IMG/VR virus record: IMGVR_UViG_3300020442_001944 | Coordinates: 1 to 24,888 of that record | Strand: one strand, 5' to 3' | Length of the DNA stretch: 24,888 nt | DNA from: a virus | Shown here: piece after piece, positions 6,787 through 14,967 of the stretch | Layout of the letters: the number at the start of each line of letters is the position of its first letter | Position numbering within the stretch: the first letter of the stretch is position 1 | Notes under the pieces: model-generated | What the model was told of the DNA's origin: nothing | What the model saw: only the letters and a program-made list of their open reading frames with translations | Database searches by the model: none | Made by a program: the position numbers and the translations under genes

Positions 6787-7838
6787 ATCGTTAGTGCTTC
6801 TCTCTTCATGTAGTTCATAATATTATGTCTATTGACAACTGTACCATCCTCTGTTATAGCCAAAACATTAAAATTAGAAGATAACGGCACTGAGTGTTCA
6901 TATTGAACATCCGCCCTCATATTTGTCTTACCTTGACTATAAGCGTAGCCCTTATCAAATCTTGATATGAAGTTGCGAATGTCCATTTTAGTTTTTAAAA
7001 AACTCTCATCATTGTCCCACCAGTTAGTGTGCCACACTATCTTTTTTTCTATGTGCATATTCATTGCATACCTCAGTATGTCTGGACACAAAAAGAAAGG
7101 TTGATAATTATCAAGGTCTATTTTATCAACAGATATGTTTTGCAAGAATCTGAATGACTGCGTTAGATATGTGTGTCTTGTAATAGGCCACCATCGTTTA
7201 GCATTATATTCGTCCTCTTTATTTTTAGTATATGTCTGGTTGTTGGAAGCTCTGCCATGAGGGTATCCTGTGCTACCAAATAACCTATCGGCTTCACATC
7301 CTGTAGTGAACAGGCGCTTGTCTGGTCTTGTGATACCAAACATATTGCCATTAGAAAATTCGTAATGCAAATGTCCGACCACATTTTTATATCCATCTGG
7401 ATATATATTCACTGGAGTCTCATCTCCCATAATAATGCGTATCTGATCTTTTGGACACACCTCTGTTAAGGCATACATAATTGCTACACTGTCAATGCCT
7501 CCAGAATATAATAACTCTATCTCTTTACCTTTGTCTCGCATTTCGATGGCTCGGTTCATCATGATATCATCAAATGATGGTAAACCATCTGTATACTCAA
7601 ATTCTATTTTAGGAAAATTAAACGTGCTCATGTTGAAAACAAATTCATTTTCACCTAACAAATCATTAAGATACCAGTGTGGTGGTCTAGTATATTCACG
7701 CAAACTCACTTGTTCCGCATCCAAAAGAAACTCAAACTCATCTGAGTCTATTTCTGGTTGCCACATCTTATCAACATTTAAAAGGTAAGTTCTCCAGGCT
7801 TGTCTATAATCATCACTAACATAAACGAATTTTGTCAT
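6783..7838 (-). CDS. Asparagine-synthetase-like ATP-pyrophosphatase without glutaminase domain
   Basis: A 351-residue protein from the ATG at 7838 (MTKFVYVSDDYRQAW, with GGGAA upstream). S112-G-G-I-D-S117 is the PP-loop that binds ATP pyrophosphate, and TTGCEADRLFG resembles the GxGxDExFxG segment of asparagine synthetases. The usual N-terminal Ntn glutaminase domain with Cys1 is absent and is replaced by about 100 residues of unrecognised sequence. Enzymes of this fold adenylate a carboxylate and form an amide (asparagine synthetase, beta-lactam synthetase, lasso peptide cyclase). Without a glutaminase it would use free ammonia or another amine. It overlaps the glycosyltransferase before it by 23 bases and the oxygenase after it by 4. 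Confidence 0.75.
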   Translation of the reverse strand: MTKFVYVSDDYRQAWRTYLLNVDKMWQPEIDSDEFEFLLDAEQVSLREYTRPPHWYLNDLLGENEFVFNMSTFNFPKIEFEYTDGLPSFDDIMMNRAIEMRDKGKEIELLYSGGIDSVAIMYALTEVCPKDQIRIIMGDETPVNIYPDGYKNVVGHLHYEFSNGNMFGITRPDKRLFTTGCEADRLFGSTGYPHGRASNNQTYTKNKEDEYNAKRWWPITRHTYLTQSFRFLQNISVDKIDLDNYQPFFLCPDILRYAMNMHIEKKIVWHTNWWDNDESFLKTKMDIRNFISRFDKGYAYSQGKTNMRADVQYEHSVPLSSNFNVLAITEDGTVVNRHNIMNYMKREALTI

Positions 7839-8520
7839 AGTATTCCCATTGATGCGGTTTATTATTTCTGTGAGTAAAGTGTACGAATTTAATATCTGGG
7901 TGAAACTCTCCACCAAGAAATATGTAGTCGTTTCCTGTAATTTTCTGATACTTACGAGTTATCTGCACTTGCCACTTTGTCATACTTCTGCCCACAATAT
8001 CCTCATCGACAACCCAACGTGTAAACCATTCTTTAGGTAGAAGCTTCAACTCCAACCTCTCCTTCACCGAGTCTTCAACAAAATACTGTTCTCCGTTGAC
8101 GGGGCCTCTTGTAACGCCGTTTTCAATATAATGTTTTTGCCATCCCGATATATCCGACATAAACTTGTCATAGATATATTTGCAATCTTTTGGATAGTAT
8201 TTGAAAAACCCGCCATTGATAGAGTATCCTTCTTTCTCCGTATCTCTCCACCAGCCAGGCATCGCAAGAAACTGACCACGTTCAATAGGGTAGTCGAATA
8301 TTTCATTATAGTCGTTCATAAGTAAAATGTCAATGTCCATTACACACAAAGGTTCATCTTGATCTAACTGCATACCCCACATCTTATTCCACTGTAGAGT
8401 GACACGATCATCGTAAGGCTCGTGCATCCAATGAATTTTGTACTTAGATAACTTTTTGTTCAAGTAGTCCTCATACTCTGGGCCATATTTGTCACCTATT
8501 CGTATAGCGAGGATATCCAT
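7816..8520 (-). CDS. GT-A-like glycosyltransferase (second module)
   Basis: A 234-residue protein from the ATG at 8520 (MDILAIRIGDKYG, with GGGAG upstream). LCVMDIDILLMND contains a D62-x-D64 motif typical of metal-dependent GT-A glycosyltransferases. INGGFFKYYPKD gives the 'N-G-G-F-F' acceptor-side pattern seen in GT8-like and other nucleotide-diphosphosugar transferases. It shares IGDKYxxxY near the N-terminus, a DxD strand, and a GWW-(R/N)-D segment with the protein at 12814-13560, so the two are paralogues. It would transfer a sugar from a nucleotide sugar to an unknown acceptor. It overlaps its upstream neighbour by 25 bases and its downstream neighbour by 23. Confidence 0.72.
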   Translation of the reverse strand: MDILAIRIGDKYGPEYEDYLNKKLSKYKIHWMHEPYDDRVTLQWNKMWGMQLDQDEPLCVMDIDILLMNDYNEIFDYPIERGQFLAMPGWWRDTEKEGYSINGGFFKYYPKDCKYIYDKFMSDISGWQKHYIENGVTRGPVNGEQYFVEDSVKERLELKLLPKEWFTRWVVDEDIVGRSMTKWQVQITRKYQKITGNDYIFLGGEFHPDIKFVHFTHRNNKPHQWEYYDKIRLC

Positions 8521-9812
8521 TTTCGCTCCCACTGTTTTGTCGGTCTAGTTCCTTGAAACCAGCACCTGTCTGCATATGCTAAAATCTCATGTAGTCCCTC
8601 ATAGGCCCAGATTAGTTCGTCTAAAGTGTATCTCGCATGTGAGATGTGATAGCTGAATATGTTGCTGGTATCAAAGAAAACGTTTCGGTTTCGAACAAGG
8701 TTTATCAATCGTGTGGCATCAAACTCTATGAGATTCATCAACCAATACTGGACATCATATTCCTCGTTCATTTTGAGTTGTAAAGCTCGTAACTCTTCGT
8801 GTGTTCCCATAGATTTGCTTCTGATAGATGCCGGCAAGTTACCAGTGTTATCCACCATATTGATTCCTGTAGACTTTCTGTACATGTATATTTCTTCCAG
8901 CGACATATTCATGTCCACAATCGCCCGTTTTGTGTCAAGGTTTTCTTGTGTGTAATCGTACAGAACAACAGTCCCTTCGAAGTCAAGTTCGTTTGCGTAG
9001 ACCTCTGCACTATAACCAGCTGTTGGTGAAAACAACAAATCAAATTTACCTTCTGGAATTTTTTTAAGACCTTCTGTATTAAAGATATAAAATGCCTCTC
9101 CTATCCTTGTATTAAATCTAGAGAAGTAATATTCATCGCCGCTGAAGTCAGACCAATCCTGTTCTCTAAAATATGAAAACGATTTACGTTCTCTCTCTTG
9201 ATGCGTGAAGTTTTGTACTCTGCCCCAAGTCTCAATTTCTGCCCAGTGTGGTGTGTAGTCATCGTGATAATTGTTCTCTGAGCGTTCTATAACTTTGTAT
9301 CTACCGTAAACGTCTGGACACTTCAAAGTTTTCCACATATCCACATTTAGGTTTATGTGCTGGTAATGAAAGAATGAAAGCTTACCTGGCCGTGCCAAAA
9401 TATGGCCCTTTACTAGCTCGCCACTTTCTACAAAATCAAAAAAGTCAGTGACCGGCGTTACCTGATTTATAGAACCCCCTCTCCACTTAGCAGAAAGATC
9501 ATCAGTCCACCCCACCGTATCAAAAACCATTCCAACGGAAACAATCATTGCATGGGAGTGTTCACAGGTTTCTAGAAAATCGTTAACCTCGCTCCTGTAA
9601 CAGAATTGTACATCATGACCTGTACTTGCACCTGTCGGCCCACCAGAAACCATAAGAGTTGTTGTCTGACACTGTTTTTCTACCGAGAAGTCCCATTCGA
9701 TTTCGTCTGGATATACAACAAGAAAGAGAAGGTGTGAGTATTCTTTTCTGATCTTAACACCTTTCGTTTGCTCTTTCCAAACATTCACGAACTCATCAAA
9801 TTCTTTTACCAT
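8496..9812 (-). CDS. Two-part protein of unknown function, possibly methyltransferase-like at the C-terminus
   Basis: A 438-residue protein from the ATG at 9812 (MVKEFDEFVNVW), whose ATGG overlaps the TAA of the radical SAM gene. I do not recognise a named family. The N-terminal part holds aromatic-rich segments such as SHAMIVSVGMVFDTVGW and LVKGHILARPGKLSFFHYQHINL. The C-terminal part has Rossmann-like alternations (KFDLLFSPTAGYSAEVYANEL, then GTVVLYDYTQENLDTKRAI), which would fit a nucleotide- or SAM-binding fold, and later FFDTSNIFSYH. It sits between radical SAM enzyme and glycosyltransferase in the second module. This is the position where the first module has no counterpart, although a methyltransferase-like gene follows its glycosyltransferase. 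Confidence 0.55.
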   Translation of the reverse strand: MVKEFDEFVNVWKEQTKGVKIRKEYSHLLFLVVYPDEIEWDFSVEKQCQTTTLMVSGGPTGASTGHDVQFCYRSEVNDFLETCEHSHAMIVSVGMVFDTVGWTDDLSAKWRGGSINQVTPVTDFFDFVESGELVKGHILARPGKLSFFHYQHINLNVDMWKTLKCPDVYGRYKVIERSENNYHDDYTPHWAEIETWGRVQNFTHQERERKSFSYFREQDWSDFSGDEYYFSRFNTRIGEAFYIFNTEGLKKIPEGKFDLLFSPTAGYSAEVYANELDFEGTVVLYDYTQENLDTKRAIVDMNMSLEEIYMYRKSTGINMVDNTGNLPASIRSKSMGTHEELRALQLKMNEEYDVQYWLMNLIEFDATRLINLVRNRNVFFDTSNIFSYHISHARYTLDELIWAYEGLHEILAYADRCWFQGTRPTKQWERKWISSLYE

Positions 9813-10837
9813 ACGTTTACTCTGTAATTTGAAGTTCTGAGGTTGTCCGTAAATGAACAGGTGCTGGAGCAAGGAGCCAGACAAGACTCCTTATTTTTCC
9901 AAGATTTTTGTAACTTATCGTAAAAATCATCAGTTAATATTTCTTCTATACTTTTGTCTATCAGGTTGTTACTCATATCATAATAATACTTATCGTAGTA
10001 ATCCTGCTCACCAACTAGGTGTTTCATATTAGGCAAATAACAACAAGGCCAAACTCGACACAGGTAATCCACATAAACAGAATTTACCTCTTGAAACTTA
10101 CATACGATACTGCCCACTTCTCTGTGATTCAACCTTTCTTTCTTGATAGTCTCCCACTCTTTCCATCTGTCCTGTGGCTCAAGGTTGTATTCCTTTCCCT
10201 TGTATGTGAATGGGCCGTGGATATCTCTTCGATTAGAGTACTGATAAGAGAACTGGTGAAACCCATATTGCTTTGCAAGTTTCTCGGCATCTTCTACTTG
10301 ATGCTGATTATGTTTAAATATAATCATTCGCCATTCAGTTCGTCCGCCGCCTTCCATGAACGCTATAGCGTTTTCAATGATCTTGTCATAATTAGCGTTT
10401 ATACGATACAGACTCAACTCTTCATGTATTCCATCTAAACAGAAAACAATTTTACTCGTTTCTTGATTCTTGTATAGTTTGCCTAGTTCGTGCCACCACT
10501 TCGTGCTTCTTAAAGAGCCGTTAGTACTAGTAAGCAATCGAACATTTTTACTAAACGCATATTCATTGATCTCAAAGAAATTGCTACTTGCAACATTCTC
10601 AGACACAGTTCCATAGAATTTTATCAGACCAACCTTTCCTAGATTGTCTAGAGAAGCCTTGAAATCGTCAAGAGACATTTCATAACTATCAAGAGTAGAT
10701 AGGGGATTGCCAGTCGTATCTGGATTTTTCTGCAACTCACCATCTTTGATAATGTTTCGACTACATTGTGGACACATGAGATTGCACTTGTTATTTAGCT
10801 CAAATGAAGCGTCCACTGGTTTAGTTAAGTCAATCAT
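9806..10837 (-). CDS. Radical SAM enzyme with C-terminal SPASM-like cysteine cluster
   Basis: A 343-residue protein. The radical SAM motif CxxxCxxC is C18-N-L-M-C22-P-Q-C25, close to the N-terminus as expected. A second group of cysteines near the C-terminus (VCKFQ, LCRVWPCCY, then CLAPCSSTC) matches the SPASM layout that holds auxiliary iron-sulfur clusters. SPASM enzymes modify peptides, proteins or small molecules by radical chemistry. The start ATG overlaps the TAA of the SGNH gene upstream (TAATG), and the stop overlaps the next start. The best-known SPASM substrates are ribosomal peptides, but phage and sugar-pathway members exist, so the substrate is open. Confidence 0.85.
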   Translation of the reverse strand: MIDLTKPVDASFELNNKCNLMCPQCSRNIIKDGELQKNPDTTGNPLSTLDSYEMSLDDFKASLDNLGKVGLIKFYGTVSENVASSNFFEINEYAFSKNVRLLTSTNGSLRSTKWWHELGKLYKNQETSKIVFCLDGIHEELSLYRINANYDKIIENAIAFMEGGGRTEWRMIIFKHNQHQVEDAEKLAKQYGFHQFSYQYSNRRDIHGPFTYKGKEYNLEPQDRWKEWETIKKERLNHREVGSIVCKFQEVNSVYVDYLCRVWPCCYLPNMKHLVGEQDYYDKYYYDMSNNLIDKSIEEILTDDFYDKLQKSWKNKESCLAPCSSTCSFTDNLRTSNYRVNVW

Positions 10838-11460
10838 TAGTAAAGTTCTTTATATTTTTCATAGAAAAAATCAGCTATAAACTCATGACCTCTATCGTTG
10901 GGATGAGAGTCATTTTTACCTACTCTATGAGTCTCTCGCCGAGGGTCTATATCATCTAATTTATCTGACATGTGATATCCACCAATTTCATGATACATTG
11001 GCCACCCAATAAATTTAGAATTGATGTAATCAAATTGTGGAGTATCTAAAATATCTTTCATAATTATTTCAGTTGGTTCAAAAGCTTGCATCTGTAGATA
11101 TGGTAATTTATAAAATTCACAATAAGTTTGAAAGGAGTGTATATATCTAACAGACTTCTTTAATAATTCTGGTTCATTACGAAAAGTGTTTGGATATAAT
11201 CTAAATGTTTTACCATAAAAATCCCACCTCTCAAACATAGACCAAAAACAAATTGCTAGGCCTATTTTGTTTTTATGTTGCAATAATGCATCAATCATCG
11301 TATTGTGAATATATTCATTACCAACTCCACCTCTGGCAACATTTACACATTCCATACCAAGTTTATCTGCAAGAATGTCAGGCCAAACATATGTTTGGCC
11401 AATTTTGCCCGATCCAGCAGTAAAACTATCCCCAGACACCACTATTTTTTTTCTACTCAT
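10837..11460 (-). CDS. SGNH-hydrolase-like protein (second module)
   Basis: A 207-residue protein from the ATG at 11460 (a TTG one codon earlier is also in frame). G-D-S12-F-T is the block I nucleophile motif, GGVGN is block II/III-like, and D184-S-H186-P-N-x-x-G-H is the block V Asp-His pair. SGNH proteins are esterases, lipases, or O-acetyl transfer/removal enzymes acting on carbohydrates. No signal peptide is present, so it acts inside the cell. It shares several segments with the protein at 14942-15733: GWP....IGGY, QxQ and D-(S/T)-H-P-N-x-x-G-H. The two are clear paralogues. The gene overlaps both neighbours by 1-8 bases. Confidence 0.8.
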   Translation of the reverse strand: MSRKKIVVSGDSFTAGSGKIGQTYVWPDILADKLGMECVNVARGGVGNEYIHNTMIDALLQHKNKIGLAICFWSMFERWDFYGKTFRLYPNTFRNEPELLKKSVRYIHSFQTYCEFYKLPYLQMQAFEPTEIIMKDILDTPQFDYINSKFIGWPMYHEIGGYHMSDKLDDIDPRRETHRVGKNDSHPNDRGHEFIADFFYEKYKELY

Positions 11461-12193
11461 CAATCTCTTTCAATACATCTTTACCAAACTGTTTAACAAG
11501 GGACTTTCTCATAAGCTCCTTACGTTCCTTGTTAAACCCACCATGCATGATAAAGTGAAATCTGTTCTCTGTAGACGCATTGTAAGCTTCATGTTCCACA
11601 CCGTTATCAAACCAGAAACCAGTGCAGTTCTCAAAGGGCAACTCTTCCTTTGTGTCTGCTCTTCTCAGGTAACAATTCTTCGGTTGATAGAATGCAAGGT
11701 TGATCGCACCAGCAATATTCCTTACACGGTTCTCTTTTATCCGTTGTTCACTGGCATCGTTGTGTGCAACTATTCTGCCGCCTGGCTTCAAAAGCATAAA
11801 TCGCAAACGCCGATAAGATTTGTGTGGAAAGTCTTCCAACCACCTCTTAGTCTCTGGTGCGACTTCTGCAATCTCTGTCCACCCCCACTTGACGTTCTCT
11901 TCAGTAAACCCATGTCCGGCAGGATTCTTGGTGTGATGCCAACCGAGACTAGTATCACTCGCATCCTCATGTACAAAACTATGAATGGCTGCAGAACACC
12001 AGCCATCACCGTCACCATATCGATGATCGACAAAGAAGCCTTCATCATAGACCGCCTGTGCTTCTTGAATACAAACCTCTGGTATCTCTATGTCAATCTT
12101 GAGATACCAAACGTCATGATCTCGGCACCACTCTACGATGTTTCCCGCTTTGTAGGGTTTGAGATATACGTTATTGTCAGCTCCGTGAATCAT
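11453..12193 (-). CDS. Aspartyl/asparaginyl beta-hydroxylase-like 2OG oxygenase
   Basis: A 246-residue protein with the features of this branch of 2OG-Fe(II) enzymes. LLKPGGRIVAHNDAS provides H144-x-D146, INLAFYQPKNCYLRR is the next jelly-roll strand, FWFDNGVEHEAYN provides H201, and R211 (NRFHFIMHG) would bind 2-oxoglutarate. The usual 'L.PG..I.PH.D...R.H..L...G.....FD...H...N.S...R' spacing is evident. Members hydroxylate peptides, lipid A or free amino acids and natural products. About 120 residues precede the catalytic core, with a Trp/His-rich stretch (GWHHTKNPAGHGF) of unknown role. It closes the first module, overlapping the methyltransferase-like gene by 17 bases and the next SGNH gene by 8. 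Confidence 0.82.
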   Translation of the reverse strand: MIHGADNNVYLKPYKAGNIVEWCRDHDVWYLKIDIEIPEVCIQEAQAVYDEGFFVDHRYGDGDGWCSAAIHSFVHEDASDTSLGWHHTKNPAGHGFTEENVKWGWTEIAEVAPETKRWLEDFPHKSYRRLRFMLLKPGGRIVAHNDASEQRIKENRVRNIAGAINLAFYQPKNCYLRRADTKEELPFENCTGFWFDNGVEHEAYNASTENRFHFIMHGGFNKERKELMRKSLVKQFGKDVLKEIDE

Positions 12194-12842
12194 ATCCTAT
12201 CGCCATAAATCTCTCCATACCATTATTTAGTTTGAGAGTCGCCGTATGCAGCGGGTCAATTCCTGCTTGTTCGGCCAACTCTTCTGGGCTGCTTACACAA
12301 TTTATGTGATCATCATATTGATCATCACTGGTCGATTGTAGAACGTAGAGTGGGTTAATATATTCTCTATTCAAGTCTATAAACCGTTTCATAGGAAACA
12401 TATGCTCACACGATGTGTTGATCACTGTATCAAATTGATAGTCAGGGTCTAGGTCTACGTTTGGATTTTCTTTTCTTTTGAGAGGTTTGTACATAACGTC
12501 TTTAATAGAGCACTGATATTTACCAACATCTTTGTGTCGTTTATTATATTTGTAACTTATATTTTTTACGTCCTCATCAATTTCAAAATTATGTACCAGT
12601 TCAGCTCCGTCAGTGATAAGAAGCTCTGCAAGATACTGACAAAACCAACCGCCAATAACAGCAACTTTTTTGACAGCGAAAAACTCTAATTCATTTATTA
12701 ACCAGAGTTTGCTCTGCATCTGTGAAGAGGTAGATGCATCCAGAACTCTACGAAATTGATATGGGTAGTCCTTCTGCACATCTGCCTGAGCCTGTTTCCA
12801 ATCGTTTGCAACCTCAGGCGTATATTTTATGTAACTTGTCAT
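12177..12842 (-). CDS. SAM-dependent methyltransferase-like protein
   Basis: A 221-residue protein from the ATG at 12842 (MTSYIKYTPEVAN, with AGGTG upstream). KKVAVIGGWFCQYLAELLI looks like motif I of a class I methyltransferase with a degenerate glycine loop (IGGWF). HNFEIDEDV supplies the acidic residue after strand 2. FDTVINTSCEHMF corresponds to strand 4 and its following loop. The assignment rests on this strand order and spacing, since no diagnostic catalytic motif is visible. It would methylate an O, N or C atom of an unknown substrate. The gene overlaps the preceding glycosyltransferase by 29 bases and the following hydroxylase by 17. Confidence 0.62.
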   Translation of the reverse strand: MTSYIKYTPEVANDWKQAQADVQKDYPYQFRRVLDASTSSQMQSKLWLINELEFFAVKKVAVIGGWFCQYLAELLITDGAELVHNFEIDEDVKNISYKYNKRHKDVGKYQCSIKDVMYKPLKRKENPNVDLDPDYQFDTVINTSCEHMFPMKRFIDLNREYINPLYVLQSTSDDQYDDHINCVSSPEELAEQAGIDPLHTATLKLNNGMERFMAIGYDSRS

Positions 12843-13560
12843 CGCTCTCACCTTCACCAAAACCGCTGTTATTATACAAACAAATCTTGTGATCTTCTCT
12901 TAACACATGTGCTTTCATGTCATCAGGAAACACATTCCCTTTGTACCATGAGTATACGTCTCCCTGTGGAAATCCTCTAAAGAATCCTTTATCTTCATTC
13001 CACACATTGTACCAATGATGGTTGAAATAATTATCTGCACTTGGATACGTGAAGAAAATGACTTCTGCATTTTTATCAATATGATTATACACCTTCTTCA
13101 GCTGACCACGGTCCCAACGGATCACTGAGGAGTTTAGGGGCGTGGACTTATGCTTAGAGAAATTACGTTTCACGGTATCGGGATCGTTCCACCATCCACG
13201 AACAATCCAAGGTTTGTCCATAGGTAGCTCAAAGAAATATTTGAGGTCTTGGTGTATGCGAACATCAAGGTCTAGAAGAAGAAACCGCTCACCATCGATC
13301 TTCCAAAAGTCCTTATCTGGTTCCTCGTCTAATTTGAAAACATAGTACTTCCGATAGGCCCAGAAGAAACCACGATTTTCGTGATAGTATGAATCCCAAG
13401 TTGTAGGAAGCTGTATGTCGTATGGTTGTGTGGGGTTATCTGTAAGACAATAGAAATTGAAAGGCACAGAGCAGTTCTGTTCACATTGTTCTTTTAGTTT
13501 CTCAACATATGTATGATCATACTTGTCACCCCACTTCACGCATAATATTGTATTAGTCAT
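12814..13560 (-). CDS. GT-A-like glycosyltransferase (first module)
   Basis: A 248-residue protein. FLLLDLDVRIHQDL holds a D97-x-D99 motif preceded by hydrophobic residues, as in GT-A nucleotide-sugar transferases. PWIVRGWWNDPDT and TPLNSSVIRWDRG resemble the acceptor side of GT8/GT32-like enzymes. CLTDNP near residue 38 is the common 'F.CLTD' strand of this group. It is related to the protein at 7816-8520 (shared GDKYxxxY, DxD and GWW). No transmembrane segment is present, so it is soluble. Its ATG overlaps the end of the radical SAM gene by 8 bases. Confidence 0.78.
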   Translation of the reverse strand: MTNTILCVKWGDKYDHTYVEKLKEQCEQNCSVPFNFYCLTDNPTQPYDIQLPTTWDSYYHENRGFFWAYRKYYVFKLDEEPDKDFWKIDGERFLLLDLDVRIHQDLKYFFELPMDKPWIVRGWWNDPDTVKRNFSKHKSTPLNSSVIRWDRGQLKKVYNHIDKNAEVIFFTYPSADNYFNHHWYNVWNEDKGFFRGFPQGDVYSWYKGNVFPDDMKAHVLREDHKICLYNNSGFGEGESDDKLHKIYA

Positions 13561-14791
13561 AATAAGGTTTCCACTCCGGCCATAAATCTAACAAACATGT
13601 GCCTCTATACTTATCTCTTGCCTTAACATCCTTCATCATGGACTTGTGTTTTTTCTCATCAAAAGGCATGTCTGTGAGGAAGTTAATTAATTTTTGATAG
13701 TCTTTCACGTACCTCAAGTTTGGATTGTCGTAATATTTTTCAACGTAGAACTCTCGCAGATCAAGAGGTATAGCTGTCACAGTGTATTTTTCCCATGACC
13801 CCCAAACCAAACTGCCCGTAGCAAACGGGTGAAAAACATCTGGATATTCTTTTATGAATTCTTCACATCCAGCAGCGACTTCCCACAAATACCCCACACT
13901 TAAACTATTGACAGTGGACACAAACAATACATTGACTTTATCCATCTCTGCAAATTTACGGACATTGTTCATAATATCGTCCCACTTCGAAGGATATCTT
14001 ATATAACTGTTTCGATCAGCCCAACCTTCGATTGATACGTTTATTAGTGTAGACCTAAATTTAGGTATGTAATCAAAAATGTCTTTACCATTGAACTTCG
14101 GTGTTAGAGTACCATTTGTGGTAATTCTCAAATCCATCTCTTCACTGTTAAAATTATTAACTGTCGTTTCTAGCAAGTCATAGTTATATTTGATCGCAAG
14201 TGTCTCTCCACCAGTGAGCTTGAGTTCAACTAGATTGTCCAACACCTTATTTTCAAATTCACTTATGTCTTCTTCGGCCACATCGTCATCTTTATACAAG
14301 GATTTGTTTCCAAGGATGGGAAAATTAGGATGACCTATTTCTTGATTTTCTCTGGCGATACTGGATGAATTGCCGGAGCCACACATGTGACATTTTAAGT
14401 TGCAGTAGTTACTTGGGGCCAACCACTCCATCGTTTTGACAAGTGGTTTCTCCATGTCAGTCTCTACATATTCTTCAAGTTCTGATTTTATCTCTGGCTT
14501 GTTATACTCAAGATATCCCAGATACGTTCTTCTGTGACTCTCAGGGGAATGTTTCTCTTGTTCTATGCAAACGCTACATGTCCTAGCAACTTCTTCGCCA
14601 GGTGTGGTTAGCATTTCTTGACGCAAATTCTTTAGTCTATCACTAGAAAAGTATTCGTCTATGGATGAGTATCGCCACTCGGCCTCTTGTTTGGTGACAC
14701 AGCAAGGTTTGATTGAACCAAAAACATTTTTGTATAAGTTCATAAATGGTTGTGGACAGAACCATTCATAGTCCTCTATTTTTTTAGTCAT
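13553..14791 (-). CDS. Radical SAM enzyme with N-terminal cysteine (twitch/SPASM-like) domain
   Basis: A 412-residue protein. The radical SAM motif lies in the middle: C130-N-L-K-C134-H-M-C137, followed by LKLTGGETLAI, the GGE motif that contacts SAM. Before it, about 120 residues carry C12, C30-C31 and C72-x-x-C75 in a WFCPQPF...IKPCC...CSVC arrangement, which resembles the half-SPASM ('twitch') cluster domain normally found after the radical SAM core. Domain order is therefore inverted compared with typical SPASM proteins, an arrangement I associate with phage and marine bacterial members. It would carry out radical chemistry on an unknown substrate. The start forms an ATGA overlap with the 59-residue gene before it. 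Confidence 0.83.
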   Translation of the reverse strand: MTKKIEDYEWFCPQPFMNLYKNVFGSIKPCCVTKQEAEWRYSSIDEYFSSDRLKNLRQEMLTTPGEEVARTCSVCIEQEKHSPESHRRTYLGYLEYNKPEIKSELEEYVETDMEKPLVKTMEWLAPSNYCNLKCHMCGSGNSSSIARENQEIGHPNFPILGNKSLYKDDDVAEEDISEFENKVLDNLVELKLTGGETLAIKYNYDLLETTVNNFNSEEMDLRITTNGTLTPKFNGKDIFDYIPKFRSTLINVSIEGWADRNSYIRYPSKWDDIMNNVRKFAEMDKVNVLFVSTVNSLSVGYLWEVAAGCEEFIKEYPDVFHPFATGSLVWGSWEKYTVTAIPLDLREFYVEKYYDNPNLRYVKDYQKLINFLTDMPFDEKKHKSMMKDVKARDKYRGTCLLDLWPEWKPYYD

Positions 14792-14967
14792 TCCATCATT
14801 TTTCGGTTCCAGCTTCTCTGAAGATGTTTGGCTTGATCTTCAGTGGTCAAGGTCTGGAACTGTTCATCCTCCACCTCATATATGAAACCAGATTCTTGAC
14901 TGACATTCTGTCGATGAAACCTAGACAGAAACAACCTACATCTAAGAATAAATTTTCGCATACGCAT
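14788..14967 (-). CDS. Small basic/acidic 59-residue protein of unknown function
   Basis: A 59-residue product beginning MRMRKFILRCRLFLSRFH and ending WNRKMME. GGAGG lies 9 bases before the ATG at 14967, the strongest ribosome binding site in this neighbourhood, and the stop overlaps the radical SAM start (ATGA). Both argue that the small frame is translated. The N-terminal third is strongly basic and hydrophobic and the rest is acidic and polar; there is one cysteine. I recognise no family. A short gene directly before a radical SAM enzyme could be a partner, a leader/precursor peptide or simply a coupling device, but no precursor core motif is visible. It overlaps the upstream SGNH gene by 26 bases. 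Confidence 0.6.
   Translation of the reverse strand: MRMRKFILRCRLFLSRFHRQNVSQESGFIYEVEDEQFQTLTTEDQAKHLQRSWNRKMME

Noticed and set aside
11375-12208. A 277-codon plus-strand open frame
   Set aside because: It is the reverse complement of the hydroxylase and SGNH genes, which have clear catalytic motifs; the plus-strand product is rich in Cys, Leu and Phe without family features.
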